DNA from: JBEVOS01 sp044226655
GTDB lineage: Bacteria > Pseudomonadota > Alphaproteobacteria > Caulobacterales > Aquidulcibacteraceae
Direction: 5' to 3'
DNA: 64,000 nucleotides
Assembly: GCA_044226655.1 (NCBI GenBank)
Contig: JBGAGO010000003.1
Span: forward strand, 349,208 to 413,207
Shown: positions 25,897-33,799 of the stretch, in pieces
How positions within the stretch are numbered: position 1 is the first letter of the stretch
Layout of the letters: the number at the start of each line of letters is the position of its first letter
Made by a program: the position numbers and the translations under genes
The notes under the pieces: generated by a model
The model's database searches: none
What the model saw: only the letters and a program-made list of their open reading frames with translations
Told to the model about the DNA's origin: nothing

Positions 25897-26015
25897 TTCT
25901 CATGCTCCATCACAATTGTGCACGAGCCAGTCTTCGTGAGTCTAAGGTAATGCGAAGGTAAATTTCATGAAGGGCGACAACGCGGCGCACTTCTTAGCGG
26001 ATGTCGCGCGCTCTC

Positions 26016-26029
26016 TTGATGCGTGTCAA
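26016..26029 (-). promoter_or_regulatory. FNR/Dnr-type box upstream of nrdJ
   Basis: TTGATgcgtGTCAA, one base from the perfect FNR palindrome. On the minus strand TAAGAA (25996-25991) is a possible -10, placing the box centre about 39-41 bases before transcription start. The leader also holds a 10-base palindrome, CACAATTGTG, at 25911-25920. Confidence 0.7.
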
Positions 26030-26172
26030 ACGCTGCAGGCGCGCGCCCGTGTGGCGCGATGACTGGCGCGGGCGTGCGCGGTGCCGATTGTGAGGCGAAG
26101 ACCGACACCGGCCGCGCAAGCGGACGTCGTCGCCGCGCGCCGCCGCAAACGTGCTCGATCGTGCCTCGCGCG

Positions 26173-26658
26173 CTACGCCAGCATGCGCTTGTAGGCTTCT
26201 CTGCTCGCCTGGAAGCGCTCGAACGGAAATTTGATCGGCACGCCTTCGAGCGCCGCCGCCAACATTTCCAGGTGGGCCTCCCACCCCGCGCAGCTGCGCG
26301 CGACGTCTTCGTCACTTGGGACGCCCAGCGTAAGCGTCAGGCGTGTGCCGACGCCGTCCCGATCCAGGTCCCAGCGAACGGGCCGCGGGGGATCGCCAAA
26401 CTTGCCCCAGGAGTAGCAGAGCGTTCGATGCGGCTCGCACGCGGTAATCTCGCTATCGATCACGATGCCGCTGTCGACGAAGTTGAGCTGCGCCAGGCCT
26501 CCGACGCGGGCGTCAATGGCGCCGGGCGCGAGCCACTGCGCGAGTTTCGCGGGGCCCGTAAGAAACTCCCAAACTTGCTGTGGCGGATACGGAAAGCGTC
26601 GCGTGATCCGCGCCTCGATCCGGTTCCCCTTGCGCTCGAGCGCACCCAGATCCGACAT
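26173..26658 (-). CDS. SRPBCC (AHSA1-like) family protein
   Basis: 161 residues with the START-like helix-grip pattern: IEARITRRFPYPPQQVWEFL at the start, YSWGKFGD in the middle and a final helix (WEAHLEMLAAAL). Such proteins bind hydrophobic ligands or act as chaperone activators; the ligand here cannot be told. GGAG precedes the ATG at 26658 by 5 bases. Its promoter carries a TTGAC-N4-ATCAA box, so it belongs to the same candidate regulon as nar and nrdJ. The 3' end faces the nrdJ promoter region. Confidence 0.85.
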   Translation of the reverse strand: MSDLGALERKGNRIEARITRRFPYPPQQVWEFLTGPAKLAQWLAPGAIDARVGGLAQLNFVDSGIVIDSEITACEPHRTLCYSWGKFGDPPRPVRWDLDRDGVGTRLTLTLGVPSDEDVARSCAGWEAHLEMLAAALEGVPIKFPFERFQASREAYKRMLA

Positions 26659-26678
26659 GCCTGCTCCCTAGAGGCGGC

Positions 26679-26719
26679 AATCTAGCGCGGCTTTGGTTCG
26701 GGCGCTTGACGCCGATCAA
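26679..26719 (-). promoter_or_regulatory. FNR/Dnr-type box and promoter of the SRPBCC gene
   Basis: TTGACgccgATCAA at 26706-26719; TAGATT at 26684-26679 is a fair -10, placing the box centre near -40.5 with a start around 26672, just ahead of the ribosome-binding site. Confidence 0.6.
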
Positions 26720-26862
26720 GCGTGTCGCGCTGCATGGCGGATTGCTTGCCTCGCCGCGCGAGATCGACAGGTCCTGGGTTGCGAATTCGATCGGAGGACA
26801 GGTCGTTGCCGAGCAATATCGAAACGGCGCGCGCGTTCGTTGCGGCCTGAGCACGCCTGGAT

Positions 26863-27099
26863 GTGGAGGAGCAGGTCCAGTTCTTCGCCGAGGGCGGCGT
26901 CTATCACAGCATGCCGATCGGTCCGGTCGTTGGCCATGCGCGTCTGCGGCCGTTTATTGCGGCCTTCCTGAAGAGCTGGACGGGCACGCAATGGGACGTC
27001 CCAAACCTTGCGGCGGCGGGCGATGTAATGTTCGTCGAGCGATCGGATCGCACGAAGATCGCAGACAAGAGCGTCGATCTGGCCTGTTGCGGGGTCTGA
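26863..27099 (+). pseudogene. Limonene-epoxide hydrolase-like (SnoaL fold) fragment
   Basis: About 78 residues resembling the central part of a limonene-1,2-epoxide hydrolase-type protein (FFAEGGVYHSMPIGPVVGH, FIAAFLKSW, TQWDV, KSVDLACCGV). The family start is missing upstream and the frame stops right after CCGV, where relatives continue with FE and about 30 more residues. It reads as a decayed remnant at both ends. The flanks (26720-26862 and 27100-27164) show nothing else. First of several broken genes up to 32.2 kb. Confidence 0.6.
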
Positions 27100-27164
27100 A
27101 GATTGACGCCTCCAATTCCGCTCCGGCGCTGGCAAACGGGAGCTAAAGAGAGAGTCGACCGCCG

Positions 27165-27878
27165 CTAGCTTGAGCGGAAACCGACCTTTGCGTGCGTGCC
27201 GTCGCAGAAGGTTTTGGTGTTGGATTGGCCGCAGCGGCAAAGGCGCGCTGCTTGTTGGCGCGCGATGACGCGGCCCGTGCCAGAGATGATCTCCAGATTT
27301 CCGCGCACCATGAGGGGGCCGTCGAGTTGGGGCGACACCTCGACTGGTCCATCGCGCACCGGGAGCTTGTCGGTCTTGTCGCCCGTGGGCGGCTCGCCGC
27401 TGGCGTTGAAATGCGCGTCGTGATGGGACCGGTCGCAGAACGGTTTGTTCTTTGAGGCGCCGCACCGGCAGAGCGTGGCGCGGTAGCCGATCGGTTTGCC
27501 GTCGATGCTGAGATCGCCGCGAAAGCCATAGGGGCCGGCTTCGCGCACTGAGATGAGATTGACGGGCGGCGCCTGCTCCTCGCGCCCGCCATCCTTGCGC
27601 CGATACTGGATGGCGCCGGAGGGGCATTCGCGCGAGACGGCCATCAGCTCTTCAGCGTCCATATCGTCCGGGTGGATCCAGGGGCCTTGCACGTTTGCGA
27701 GGAACACTTTGGGCGCGCCGGTGACGCAGAAGCGCGAATGGATGCAGAGCTTGCCATTGAACGTGATCTGCAGCGTTTCGCCTTCCACCACTTCGGCGCC
27801 GTCGATCAACACCGTGGGCGGCGCGGGCCTGGCGGCCGGCGCGGCGGGCGCTTGGCTCATCGCCGGCGGCGTGGACAT
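27165..27878 (-). CDS. CDGSH iron-sulfur protein with divergent ferredoxin domain
   Basis: 237 residues. A proline/alanine-rich start, then a divergent single-cluster ferredoxin domain (CIHSRFC near residue 46 and CPSGAIQY near 85), then two CDGSH motifs: CRCGASKNKPFCDRSHHDAH and CRCGQSNTKTFCDGTHAKVG, each able to hold a 2Fe-2S cluster with three Cys and one His. The ATG at 27878 (MSTPPAMSQ) is inside an open frame that runs on from the broken ferritin-like gene; in the intact ancestor the two may have been one protein or two coupled genes. The product is likely cytoplasmic and redox-active; function unknown. Confidence 0.75.
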   Translation of the reverse strand: MSTPPAMSQAPAAPAARPAPPTVLIDGAEVVEGETLQITFNGKLCIHSRFCVTGAPKVFLANVQGPWIHPDDMDAEELMAVSRECPSGAIQYRRKDGGREEQAPPVNLISVREAGPYGFRGDLSIDGKPIGYRATLCRCGASKNKPFCDRSHHDAHFNASGEPPTGDKTDKLPVRDGPVEVSPQLDGPLMVRGNLEIISGTGRVIARQQAARLCRCGQSNTKTFCDGTHAKVGFRSS

Positions 27879-29113
27879 TTCGTGGCAGCGTTGCGCGCGC
27901 GCGGCGAGCGCCTTGAGGAGGCCGCCAGCGCGCGCGACGCGCTGATCGCCTTGATCCAAGCGCGCCGCATATTTCGAAACTCGCTCATGCGCTCGGCGAA
28001 GAACCGCCGCGCGCTGGCGCCTTGCGGGAAGGGCGCTGAATCGCGCAGCGCCGTAAAGGACATGCCCGCGTTGCAGCCCGGATTGGAGGGGCCCGCCGGG
28101 CGGCGCGCGGCGCTTTCCGCCAGCAGCGCCATCGCTTTCATCAGATCGACGCCGAGATCGACCGCGAGGCTCTTTTCCGCGCTCGGGCCATGTAGCGAAT
28201 AGGAATAGGCGAGAAGCCGCAGCATGGTCTGATAGGCCGCGTTCGCCACATCGACGATCGAGGAAGCTTCCTCGTCTTCCAGCCAAACGCGCCCTTCCGC
28301 GATGGGCGGGCGGCGCAGCACAGGGTTGGTCGCAGCCGGATGCGCAGGGATGAAGTCCGGGTTCTTCAGCGCTTGATATTCGTCGCGGATCGCGCGGAAG
28401 CGACAGAAGTGCGAGTTCGGGCTTTCTTCGCTCGCGCCTTCGCCTTCGGTGACGATCGCCGCGCAGGCCGCGATCGCGGTCTTTGAGCACAGCACTTGCT
28501 GGGCGCCCTTGAGATCGATCTCGTTCGGCGAGAGAGCTGCAAGGCGGGATCGCCGCAGAACAAATCCGCCTCGCCAAGTTTATTGGCCATGAATTGCAGG
28601 GCGAATTCCATGGTCTGATAGAATTGCCCGACGGTGTCGTAATCGATCGCCATGGGGCGTCAGGCGCGGCTTGGGCGCATTGCGCTTGAAGAAATGATGC
28701 TGGAAGCCCGCGCCATCCGGCTCGTCCGAACCCTCCGGCCGCTCAAGATGGATAAGGTGCTGCAGCACATCCATGCTGAAGGGCGCGAGCTTGACGACGA
28801 CGCCTCCTGGCAGCCCGCCCGGATCGAGCGGGAAATTGTCACGCCCGAAAGCGGGGCTGCCCCCCAGCGCGGACGTGATATTCCAGACCGCCGTCAGATG
28901 GCCCATTTCGTCGATCGCGACATCGAGGATCGCGCGGCGCCAGCGCTTCACGGTGGCGGCCTCTTCGGCGCTGAGACCTTCACCCTCGCCATACTTCAAA
29001 CTGAAGGCCGCGTAGAGATAGGTGCACATCAGATTGTGCTCGAGTTCCGCCGCCTCATAGAGCGAGTGGATCAATTGCTCGCGCGTTGGCGTAAGGATCG
29101 GAGCGGCTGGCAT
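27879..29113 (-). pseudogene. Ferritin-like domain protein (VioB-like), multiple frameshifts
   Basis: The N-terminus (LIHSLYEAAELEHNLMCTYL, then IDEMGHLTAVWNITSAL) is a ferritin-like fold with ExxH iron ligands, as in the VioB/iminophenyl-pyruvate dimer synthase-like group. The reading frame then changes at least three times: near 28654-28657 (a run of four G on the plus strand), near 28530-28537 (GAGAGAG) and near 27930-27950, after which it merges with the CDGSH frame. Each shift sits in a simple repeat and the protein reads well in the new frame, for example YDTVGQFYQTMEFALQFMAN and FRAIRDEYQALKNPDF. Broken as written; true decay and consensus error both fit. Confidence 0.7.
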
Positions 29114-29204
29114 GATTGATCTCCAGACGTGATCTTCTTGCGTTCCTCGCTTTGGCTCAAATCATATCATGGTATAGTTGGCGGCCAGAAGGAGAGCGGC
29201 TTAG

Positions 29205-29790
29205 GTGACGCCGATGGATGCGCCAATCGTGCACATTATTGACGACGACGCCTCTTTGCGCGGCGCGCTAGATAGCCCGTTTCGCTCAACCGGGCAGGCC
29301 ACGCGCCTTTATGAGTCCGCCACCAGCTTCATAAATGCGCCCTTGCCGGATGCGCCGGGCTGTCTCGTGCTCGATGTGCGCATGCCCGGCGTGAGCGGGC
29401 TTGATTTTCAACAAAAGCTTGAAGGGCTCGGCGTGCGGCTGCCCGTGGTCTTCATGACTGGGCATGGCGATATTCCCATGAGCGTCCGCGCCATGAAGGC
29501 TGGGACGGTGGATTTTCTCGCCAAGCCTTTCCGCGATCAAGAAATGCTGGACGCTGTTGCGGCCGCGCTGGAACGGGATAAAGCCCAGCGCGCGGAAGGC
29601 GGCAAGCTGGATGCGTTGAAAACGGCTTACGCTGCGCTAACGGCGCGCGAGCGTCAGGTCATGGCGTTGGTCACCGCCGGCAAGATGAACAAGCAGGTGG
29701 CGGGCGATCTGGCGCTCAGCGAGATCACGGTGAAGATCCACCGGGGCTCCGCCATGCGCAAGATGGGCGCAAAGACCCTGCCGAAGAGCC
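29205..29790 (+). pseudogene. FixJ-type response regulator, 3' end lost
   Basis: Receiver domain with HIIDDDASLRGAL, phospho-acceptor LDVRMPG (D near residue 57), FMTGHGDIPM and the KPF lysine, then a LuxR-type helix-turn-helix (LTARERQVMALVTAGKMNKQ) and EITVKIHRGSAMRKMGAKTL. Family members end about ten residues later with a short helix; here the frame passes at about 29785 into the antisense of a broken membrane-protein gene and runs to 29945. GTG at 29205 has GGAG ten bases upstream; ATG at 29214 is also possible. No histidine kinase is near. Binding may survive, but the natural C-terminus is gone. Confidence 0.75.
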
Positions 29791-29991
29791 GCTTGCGCCG
29801 GCGAGCAGCACCCAGAAGCGCGCCTGCCAAACGAACCGGCTCTCGAATTGATGGAAGGCGCGAAGGCGCTCAGACGGCGGATGCATGGTGCGAATGGCCG
29901 GCGTCGCCACCGTTGTCACGAACGCAACGCCGCCAACCCACATGACGATGGCGAGGATATGCAGCGCGCGGGCGATGGCGAAGTCGTCCAT
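29785..29991 (-). pseudogene. Small membrane protein (CopD-like), 3' truncated second copy
   Basis: Begins MDDFAIARALHILAIVMWVG, nearly identical to the copy at 1738-2087, and continues past FVWQARF with WVLLAGASG, the part that the other copy lacks. Family similarity ends there: the gene is joined end to end with the truncated response regulator on the opposite strand, so its last 80 or so residues are gone. It starts 9 bases after the DUF1971 stop, in the same transcript as globin/AOX and DUF1971. Between them, the two copies show what the intact protein looked like. Confidence 0.7.
29813..29952. repeat. 140-bp direct repeat, copy 2
   Basis: Identical over 140 bases to 1909-2048, same orientation. 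It begins inside the broken membrane-protein gene, a little past the junction with the response regulator, and ends where the two paralogues begin to differ. Confidence 0.95.
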
Positions 29992-30000
29992 GCTTGTCTC

Positions 30001-30276
30001 CTACGAGAGCTCTGGCGGCGCGTCATAGAAATCGACCCGCATACGGACGGTGCCGATCGGCGTCACGAAGTGCGTCTGTTGCGGCTCGACGATCATGCGC
30101 GCGCCGGCCTCCAGTTCCGTGTCGAGCGCAGGCTCGGGCCGCGTGAAACGAAGCCTGCCCTCTAGCACATTGATGACGCCCCAGACGCCTTCCTTGGTGC
30201 GATGCTCGCGGCTGAGCGCTTCCGGTAACGTCACTTCATCAAACACCGGGCTGGAGCGATAGGGTGAGGTCATCAC
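30001..30276 (-). CDS. DUF1971 cupin-like protein
   Basis: 91 residues matching the DUF1971 domain (FDEVTLPEALSREHRTKEGV, VINVLEGRLRF, MIVEPQQTHFV), a small beta-barrel also found fused to TehB methyltransferases. It probably binds a metal or small ligand; the role is unknown. The ATG overlaps the stop of the alternative oxidase gene (ATGA), tying it to that operon, and the truncated membrane-protein gene follows after 9 bases. Intact, in contrast to its neighbours. Confidence 0.85.
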   Translation of the reverse strand: MMTSPYRSSPVFDEVTLPEALSREHRTKEGVWGVINVLEGRLRFTRPEPALDTELEAGARMIVEPQQTHFVTPIGTVRMRVDFYDAPPELS

Positions 30277-31390
30277 GCGGCCTTCGCCCCCAGATGTGCG
30301 ATCTCCGCGGCGTGCTCCGGATAGGGCGCATGCTTTCCGTGATCGACTTCCGCGCCGGCGAGTTCGCTGGCGAAGCCGTGATTGACATCGCGGTGATGGG
30401 CTTCATCGGCGCGCACGACGAGCACGACATCGCGGAGCGTGGCGTTGTCAGGAAGTTTCCAATAGCGCTTGGCGATCTCGGGGGCGGACACGTTCGCGCT
30501 GCGGCCTTCATCGATCTCCTTGAGATAGTGGGTGTAGGAGATAACGGCTTCTTCCTCGAAATAGCCCACGACGCGATGTGCCGTCTTAGCGCTGACGAGG
30601 TAAAGCGCAAAAAAAGTCGAGATAGAAAACCCACTGCGCGGCGAGTACGACGAAGCGCTCGAACAAGGTAGGCTTGGCGACCTCGATGAAGGTCATCAGA
30701 TGCATGCGCTCGTTCTCGGCTTCCTCCATGAGCGTGCGTATCCAGCCCTTATCGTCTTCCATGCGCCGCAAGCACCGCAGATGCGTGAGCGTCGCGCCAA
30801 CCATGCCAGGCACGGCGGCGACCGTTTCAAGCACGATCGCACGGTGCCCATAGCGCTTTGCAAAGGAGGTGTCGGCGCACCAGCGCAGAAGTTTGGTGAA
30901 GCCTAGTGCGAAGCGGTCAGAGACGCCTTTGGCGGTGTGGTGGACAGTGAGGTCGACATGCGGGGTTGCGGTCACGAGGTGCCTTAATTGCTTCGGCGCG
31001 CGGGGCGCGTCGTCTTCGGGGCGATAGAAGAGGGCCAGCTTAAGGCTTTCGCCGATGCGTTCGGCTTTCGCCTGCATTTCAGCTGCGGCGGCCGGCGACA
31101 TGACTTCGCTTGTGGTCTGGCGCCATAGCGCGAGCCAGCGCGTAAAAATGTTCAGGCGTGATGCGCGCACGATGGATGAGATGCTTGAGCATCGGATTGC
31201 CCTTGTAGCGTCCACTCGTCAGCATCACCGAGTGCCAGAAATCGGTCAGCTTGCCGAGGTGATGGGGCCAGTCCTGGATGGCGTCATTGAAGATCGGCCC
31301 AAGGTCCGGGTCTTGGCGGACGCGCGCGTAGAAGAGCTTCACAAGCTCCGCCAGCGTCTCTTCCGTGATGATTTCACAACCTTCCGGCAT
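30273..31390 (-). pseudogene. Group III truncated globin joined to alternative oxidase, two frameshifts
   Basis: The N-terminal part (about 1-125) is a truncated haemoglobin: LVKLFYARVRQDPDLGPIFN, WPHHLGKLTDFWHSVMLTSG, then HF.RWLALWRQT and IGESLKLALFYRPE. The same frame goes on, with no stop, into an alternative oxidase: LETVAAVPGMVG, EEAENERMHLM and RADEAHHRDVNH hold the E and ExxH di-iron ligands. Removing one A from the A5 at 31144-31148 and one from the A7 at 30609-30615 gives one continuous 371-residue frame. AOX is a quinol oxidase resistant to NO; globins bind or remove NO. A GTG (VTATPHV) could start a separate AOX. DUF1971 overlaps the 3' end; an NsrR-like gene diverges upstream. 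Confidence 0.75.
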
Positions 31391-31427
31391 GGCTCCAAAT
31401 CCAAACAGGTCCTTCTATGGGCCTGCC

Positions 31428-31846
31428 ATGCGCCTGACCCGGTACACCGACTACGCCTTGCGCGCGCTGATCTATCTCGTGCTGCACCCGATCGCCTTTG
31501 CACGATCCCGGAGATCGCGGGCGCCTACCGCATCTCGCAAAACCATCTCACCAAGGTGGCGCACGATCTCGGCAAGGCGGGCTTCGTCGAAAGCGAGCGT
31601 GGACGTTTCGGCGGCTTACGCTTGGCGAAGCCGGCTGCGACGATCAGCGTCGGCGCCGTCGTGCGCATCATGGAAGGCGAGGATTGCTTGGCCGACTGCG
31701 ATACGTGCGTGATCGCGCCTGCCTGTGGGCTTGCCATCGCCCTCGAAGCGGCGCGCGATGCGTTCATGTCGAGGCTTGATGCGGTCAGCTTGGCCGACAT
31801 TAGCCGGAAAGGCGGCGCGCTCAGGAGGCTGGTACACGCGGCCTGA
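31428..31846 (+). pseudogene. nsrR: NsrR-like Rrf2 family NO sensor, one frameshift
   Basis: Begins MRLTRYTDYALRALIYLVLH, the Rrf2 winged-helix start, then changes frame at the CCC run 31487-31489 and continues CTIPEIAGAYRISQNHLTKV, GGLRLAKPA and the cluster region EDCLADCDTCVIAPACGLAI. Taking the first, third and fourth Cys gives C-x6-C-x5-C, as in NsrR, whose iron-sulfur cluster reacts with NO. Adding one C restores a 139-residue protein of normal length. Its ATG is 37 bases from the globin ATG on the other strand, so it probably represses the globin/AOX operon. Overlaps the 3' end of the DUF454 copy by 26 bases. Confidence 0.78.
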
Positions 31847-32206
31847 GCCGAGTCGCCACAGTCAAGCATGCTGCGACTAGTCCCGCCATCACCAGCGCCT
31901 GCACAGCCAGCATCAACAGCGGCGCGCCAATGGCCATGGAGATGGCGAGCACCGCCGCCATTGCGACTATGGCGGCGGTTTTCGCGGGCCGGCTGATCGC
32001 GCCGTGCGCACGCCAGTTTTGGATCATTGGCCCAAAACCGGGTGGCCCATCAGCCAAGCATGCCAGCGGTCCGAGGAACGCGCAAAGGCGAAGGCGGCGA
32101 AGAGAACGAAAGGGGCGGTCGGCAACAGCGGAACAATCACGCCAACAGCGCCAATGCCGAGGGCCGCAAGGCCAAGAGCAAACCAAGCGGCGCGCTTCGG
32201 TGTCAT
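31821..32206 (-). pseudogene. DUF454 (YbaN-like) protein, second copy, one frameshift
   Basis: MTPKRAAWFALGLAALGIGA and the run VPLLPTAPFVLFAAFAFARS match the DUF454 protein at 2122-2544 closely. The frame breaks after GHPVLG near 32029-32030 and continues as MIQNWRAHGAISRPAK in the next frame; adding one base gives 128 residues. Function unknown. Like copy 1, it lies near a copy of the CopD-like membrane protein, so the two gene types seem to belong together. Confidence 0.8.
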
Positions 32207-32398
32207 AGCGAGAGGCTTCCGGTGCATTGTTGCTGCGCTCTCATGATCGGTGAGTTGGCGAATTGCGGTTATGGTGCTGAAGACTGCATGTGCATCCAAA
32301 ATCGGCTAGTGTGGTTAAGTCGTTTAGCGAGGTAGCGAAAGCGGCCGCATAGCCGTGAACGAAGCAGGCGGGGACGATCTCGGGAGCTTCGACGACGT

Positions 32399-33643
32399 TC
32401 ACGCCACATCGCGAACGTCAAAGGTCTTTGCTAGAAGCGCCCGCACAAAGGCGTCCCACTTTTCCATGGCCGCGCGCTTTTCCGGCATGTAGCTCCATCG
32501 GTCGTAGCTCTTTGAACTCACGTCCTGAAGAGTGTGATTTTGAATGCGGTCGCGGATCTCCTTGGAAATCCCGGCTTGGCCCGCAAGCGTCTTCCACGTC
32601 CGCCTTAGATCGCGGTTCGTAACGTAGGGAATAACCCCCGTCTCCCGCTGCCGCCACATGAAGGCATAGAGCGTCCCGTGCGTCACCGGCTTCGCCGGGT
32701 CCATCGCTGAAGGGAAAAACCAGCCGTGCGGGTTCGGTTCAATCTCCTCCAGGAGTTCAATTGCGAGGCCGGGCAGGGGAATTGTGTGCGGCTTGTGGTT
32801 CTTGGTCGTCGACCAATCCAGAAGCTTCTGGCCACGATCGTATTGTTTGCGGTTGAGCGAGGCGATCTCTTCCACGCGCTGGCCCGTGAGCATCAGAATG
32901 CGGACAGCGCGCGCATAGGGCGGGTGAACCGGGCTGCTGGGATTTTCCAGCCAGCGATATAGGCGCACGAACTCTTCGTCGTTTAGCCAGCGCGTGCCCA
33001 CGACCTTCGGCTCTGTAGGAATGCCCGCAGCCGGATTGCGCAAGACCCCGAACCGACGGGGCGACGTGCTCCGGTAGTCGTGTTCGGACTTCATCGCCCA
33101 GGAATAGGCGGAGCGCACGTAGCTGCGCACATGGTCAGCCATCGACCGCTTTCCCCGCAGATAGATCGGACGAAGGACATCTGTGATCTCCTCGGGCTCA
33201 ATTTCGCGGGCCAAGCGGTGGCGACCAAGCGTGTCGGCGATCTTGTCGAGGCCCTTCTTGGCCTCCCTCCAGGAGCTCTTGTTGGAGATGCGGAGGTATT
33301 CCGCATAACCATCGAAAAGGTCGCCCACGGTCCCCGTGCGCACGTCTCGCGCCGTCTTGATGCTCCGACCCTTTTGTATGAGCTCGGCGTAGTCGCGCTC
33401 GAATACCTCGCGCGCCTGGGCGAGGCTCATTGCCGGGTAGTCGCCCAGCTTCACCTTGGCCGGTTTTCCCTCTCGAAATTGCACCGCCATCCAATAGGTG
33501 GTCACACGCTTCGGCATCGGCCGAATGATGAGGGTGAGACGTCCAACGCCTAGACCCTCACCATCACGAAGGATCTCTTCGCGGCCTGTGGAATGCACCC
33601 TTTTGATCGCTTGCCGGATCAGCCCATCGCTCAAAATCGTCAC
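32399..33643 (-). CDS. int: P4-like tyrosine recombinase (island integrase)
   Basis: 414 residues. N-terminal arm-binding domain of the DUF4102 type (about 1-95, with LGDYPAMSLAQAREV), a core-binding helical domain (100-190) and a catalytic domain with the arginine in LMLTGQRVEEI, the second arginine in RDLRRTW, histidine in IQNHTL and the nucleophile tyrosine in SKSYDRW. Start is GTG 33643 with GGAGA upstream. It reads away from truncated radC, whose broken end is 156 bases upstream, the normal place for an integrase beside its attachment site. The catalytic residues look intact. The gap 32207-32398 shows no other gene. Confidence 0.93.
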   Translation of the reverse strand: MTILSDGLIRQAIKRVHSTGREEILRDGEGLGVGRLTLIIRPMPKRVTTYWMAVQFREGKPAKVKLGDYPAMSLAQAREVFERDYAELIQKGRSIKTARDVRTGTVGDLFDGYAEYLRISNKSSWREAKKGLDKIADTLGRHRLAREIEPEEITDVLRPIYLRGKRSMADHVRSYVRSAYSWAMKSEHDYRSTSPRRFGVLRNPAAGIPTEPKVVGTRWLNDEEFVRLYRWLENPSSPVHPPYARAVRILMLTGQRVEEIASLNRKQYDRGQKLLDWSTTKNHKPHTIPLPGLAIELLEEIEPNPHGWFFPSAMDPAKPVTHGTLYAFMWRQRETGVIPYVTNRDLRRTWKTLAGQAGISKEIRDRIQNHTLQDVSSKSYDRWSYMPEKRAAMEKWDAFVRALLAKTFDVRDVA

Positions 33644-33663
33644 GTCTTTAGGTCTCCGCGATA

Positions 33664-33705
33664 GGGTATAGTCGTGCGCTTTTGTTCACGTTTTTTACTA
33701 TACCC
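33664..33705. repeat. Inverted repeat upstream of the integrase gene
   Basis: GGGTATAGT at 33664-33672 and ACTATACCC at 33697-33705 form perfect 9-base arms 24 bases apart, between integrase start and the radC junction. Could be an operator, or arm sites for integrase or an excision factor. The AT-rich sequence stands out from its GC-rich surroundings. Confidence 0.6.
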
Positions 33706-33799
33706 TGTGACACGCTTTGTTCTCAGGCGTGCAAACGTCAAGAACGAAAAAGTTCTCGATGTTTCAGCGGGATGCAGCGTTACTCACAGTGATCGAAAA

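Noticed and set aside
25911..25920. CACAATTGTG palindrome in the nrdJ leader
   Set aside because: A 10-base palindrome alone is weak evidence; it lies downstream of the predicted promoter and matches no operator that I can name.
25897..26015. Possible cobalamin riboswitch ahead of nrdJ
   Set aside because: Class II reductases can be under B12 riboswitches, but the 120-base leader lacks a B12-box-like stretch and is too short for the full fold.
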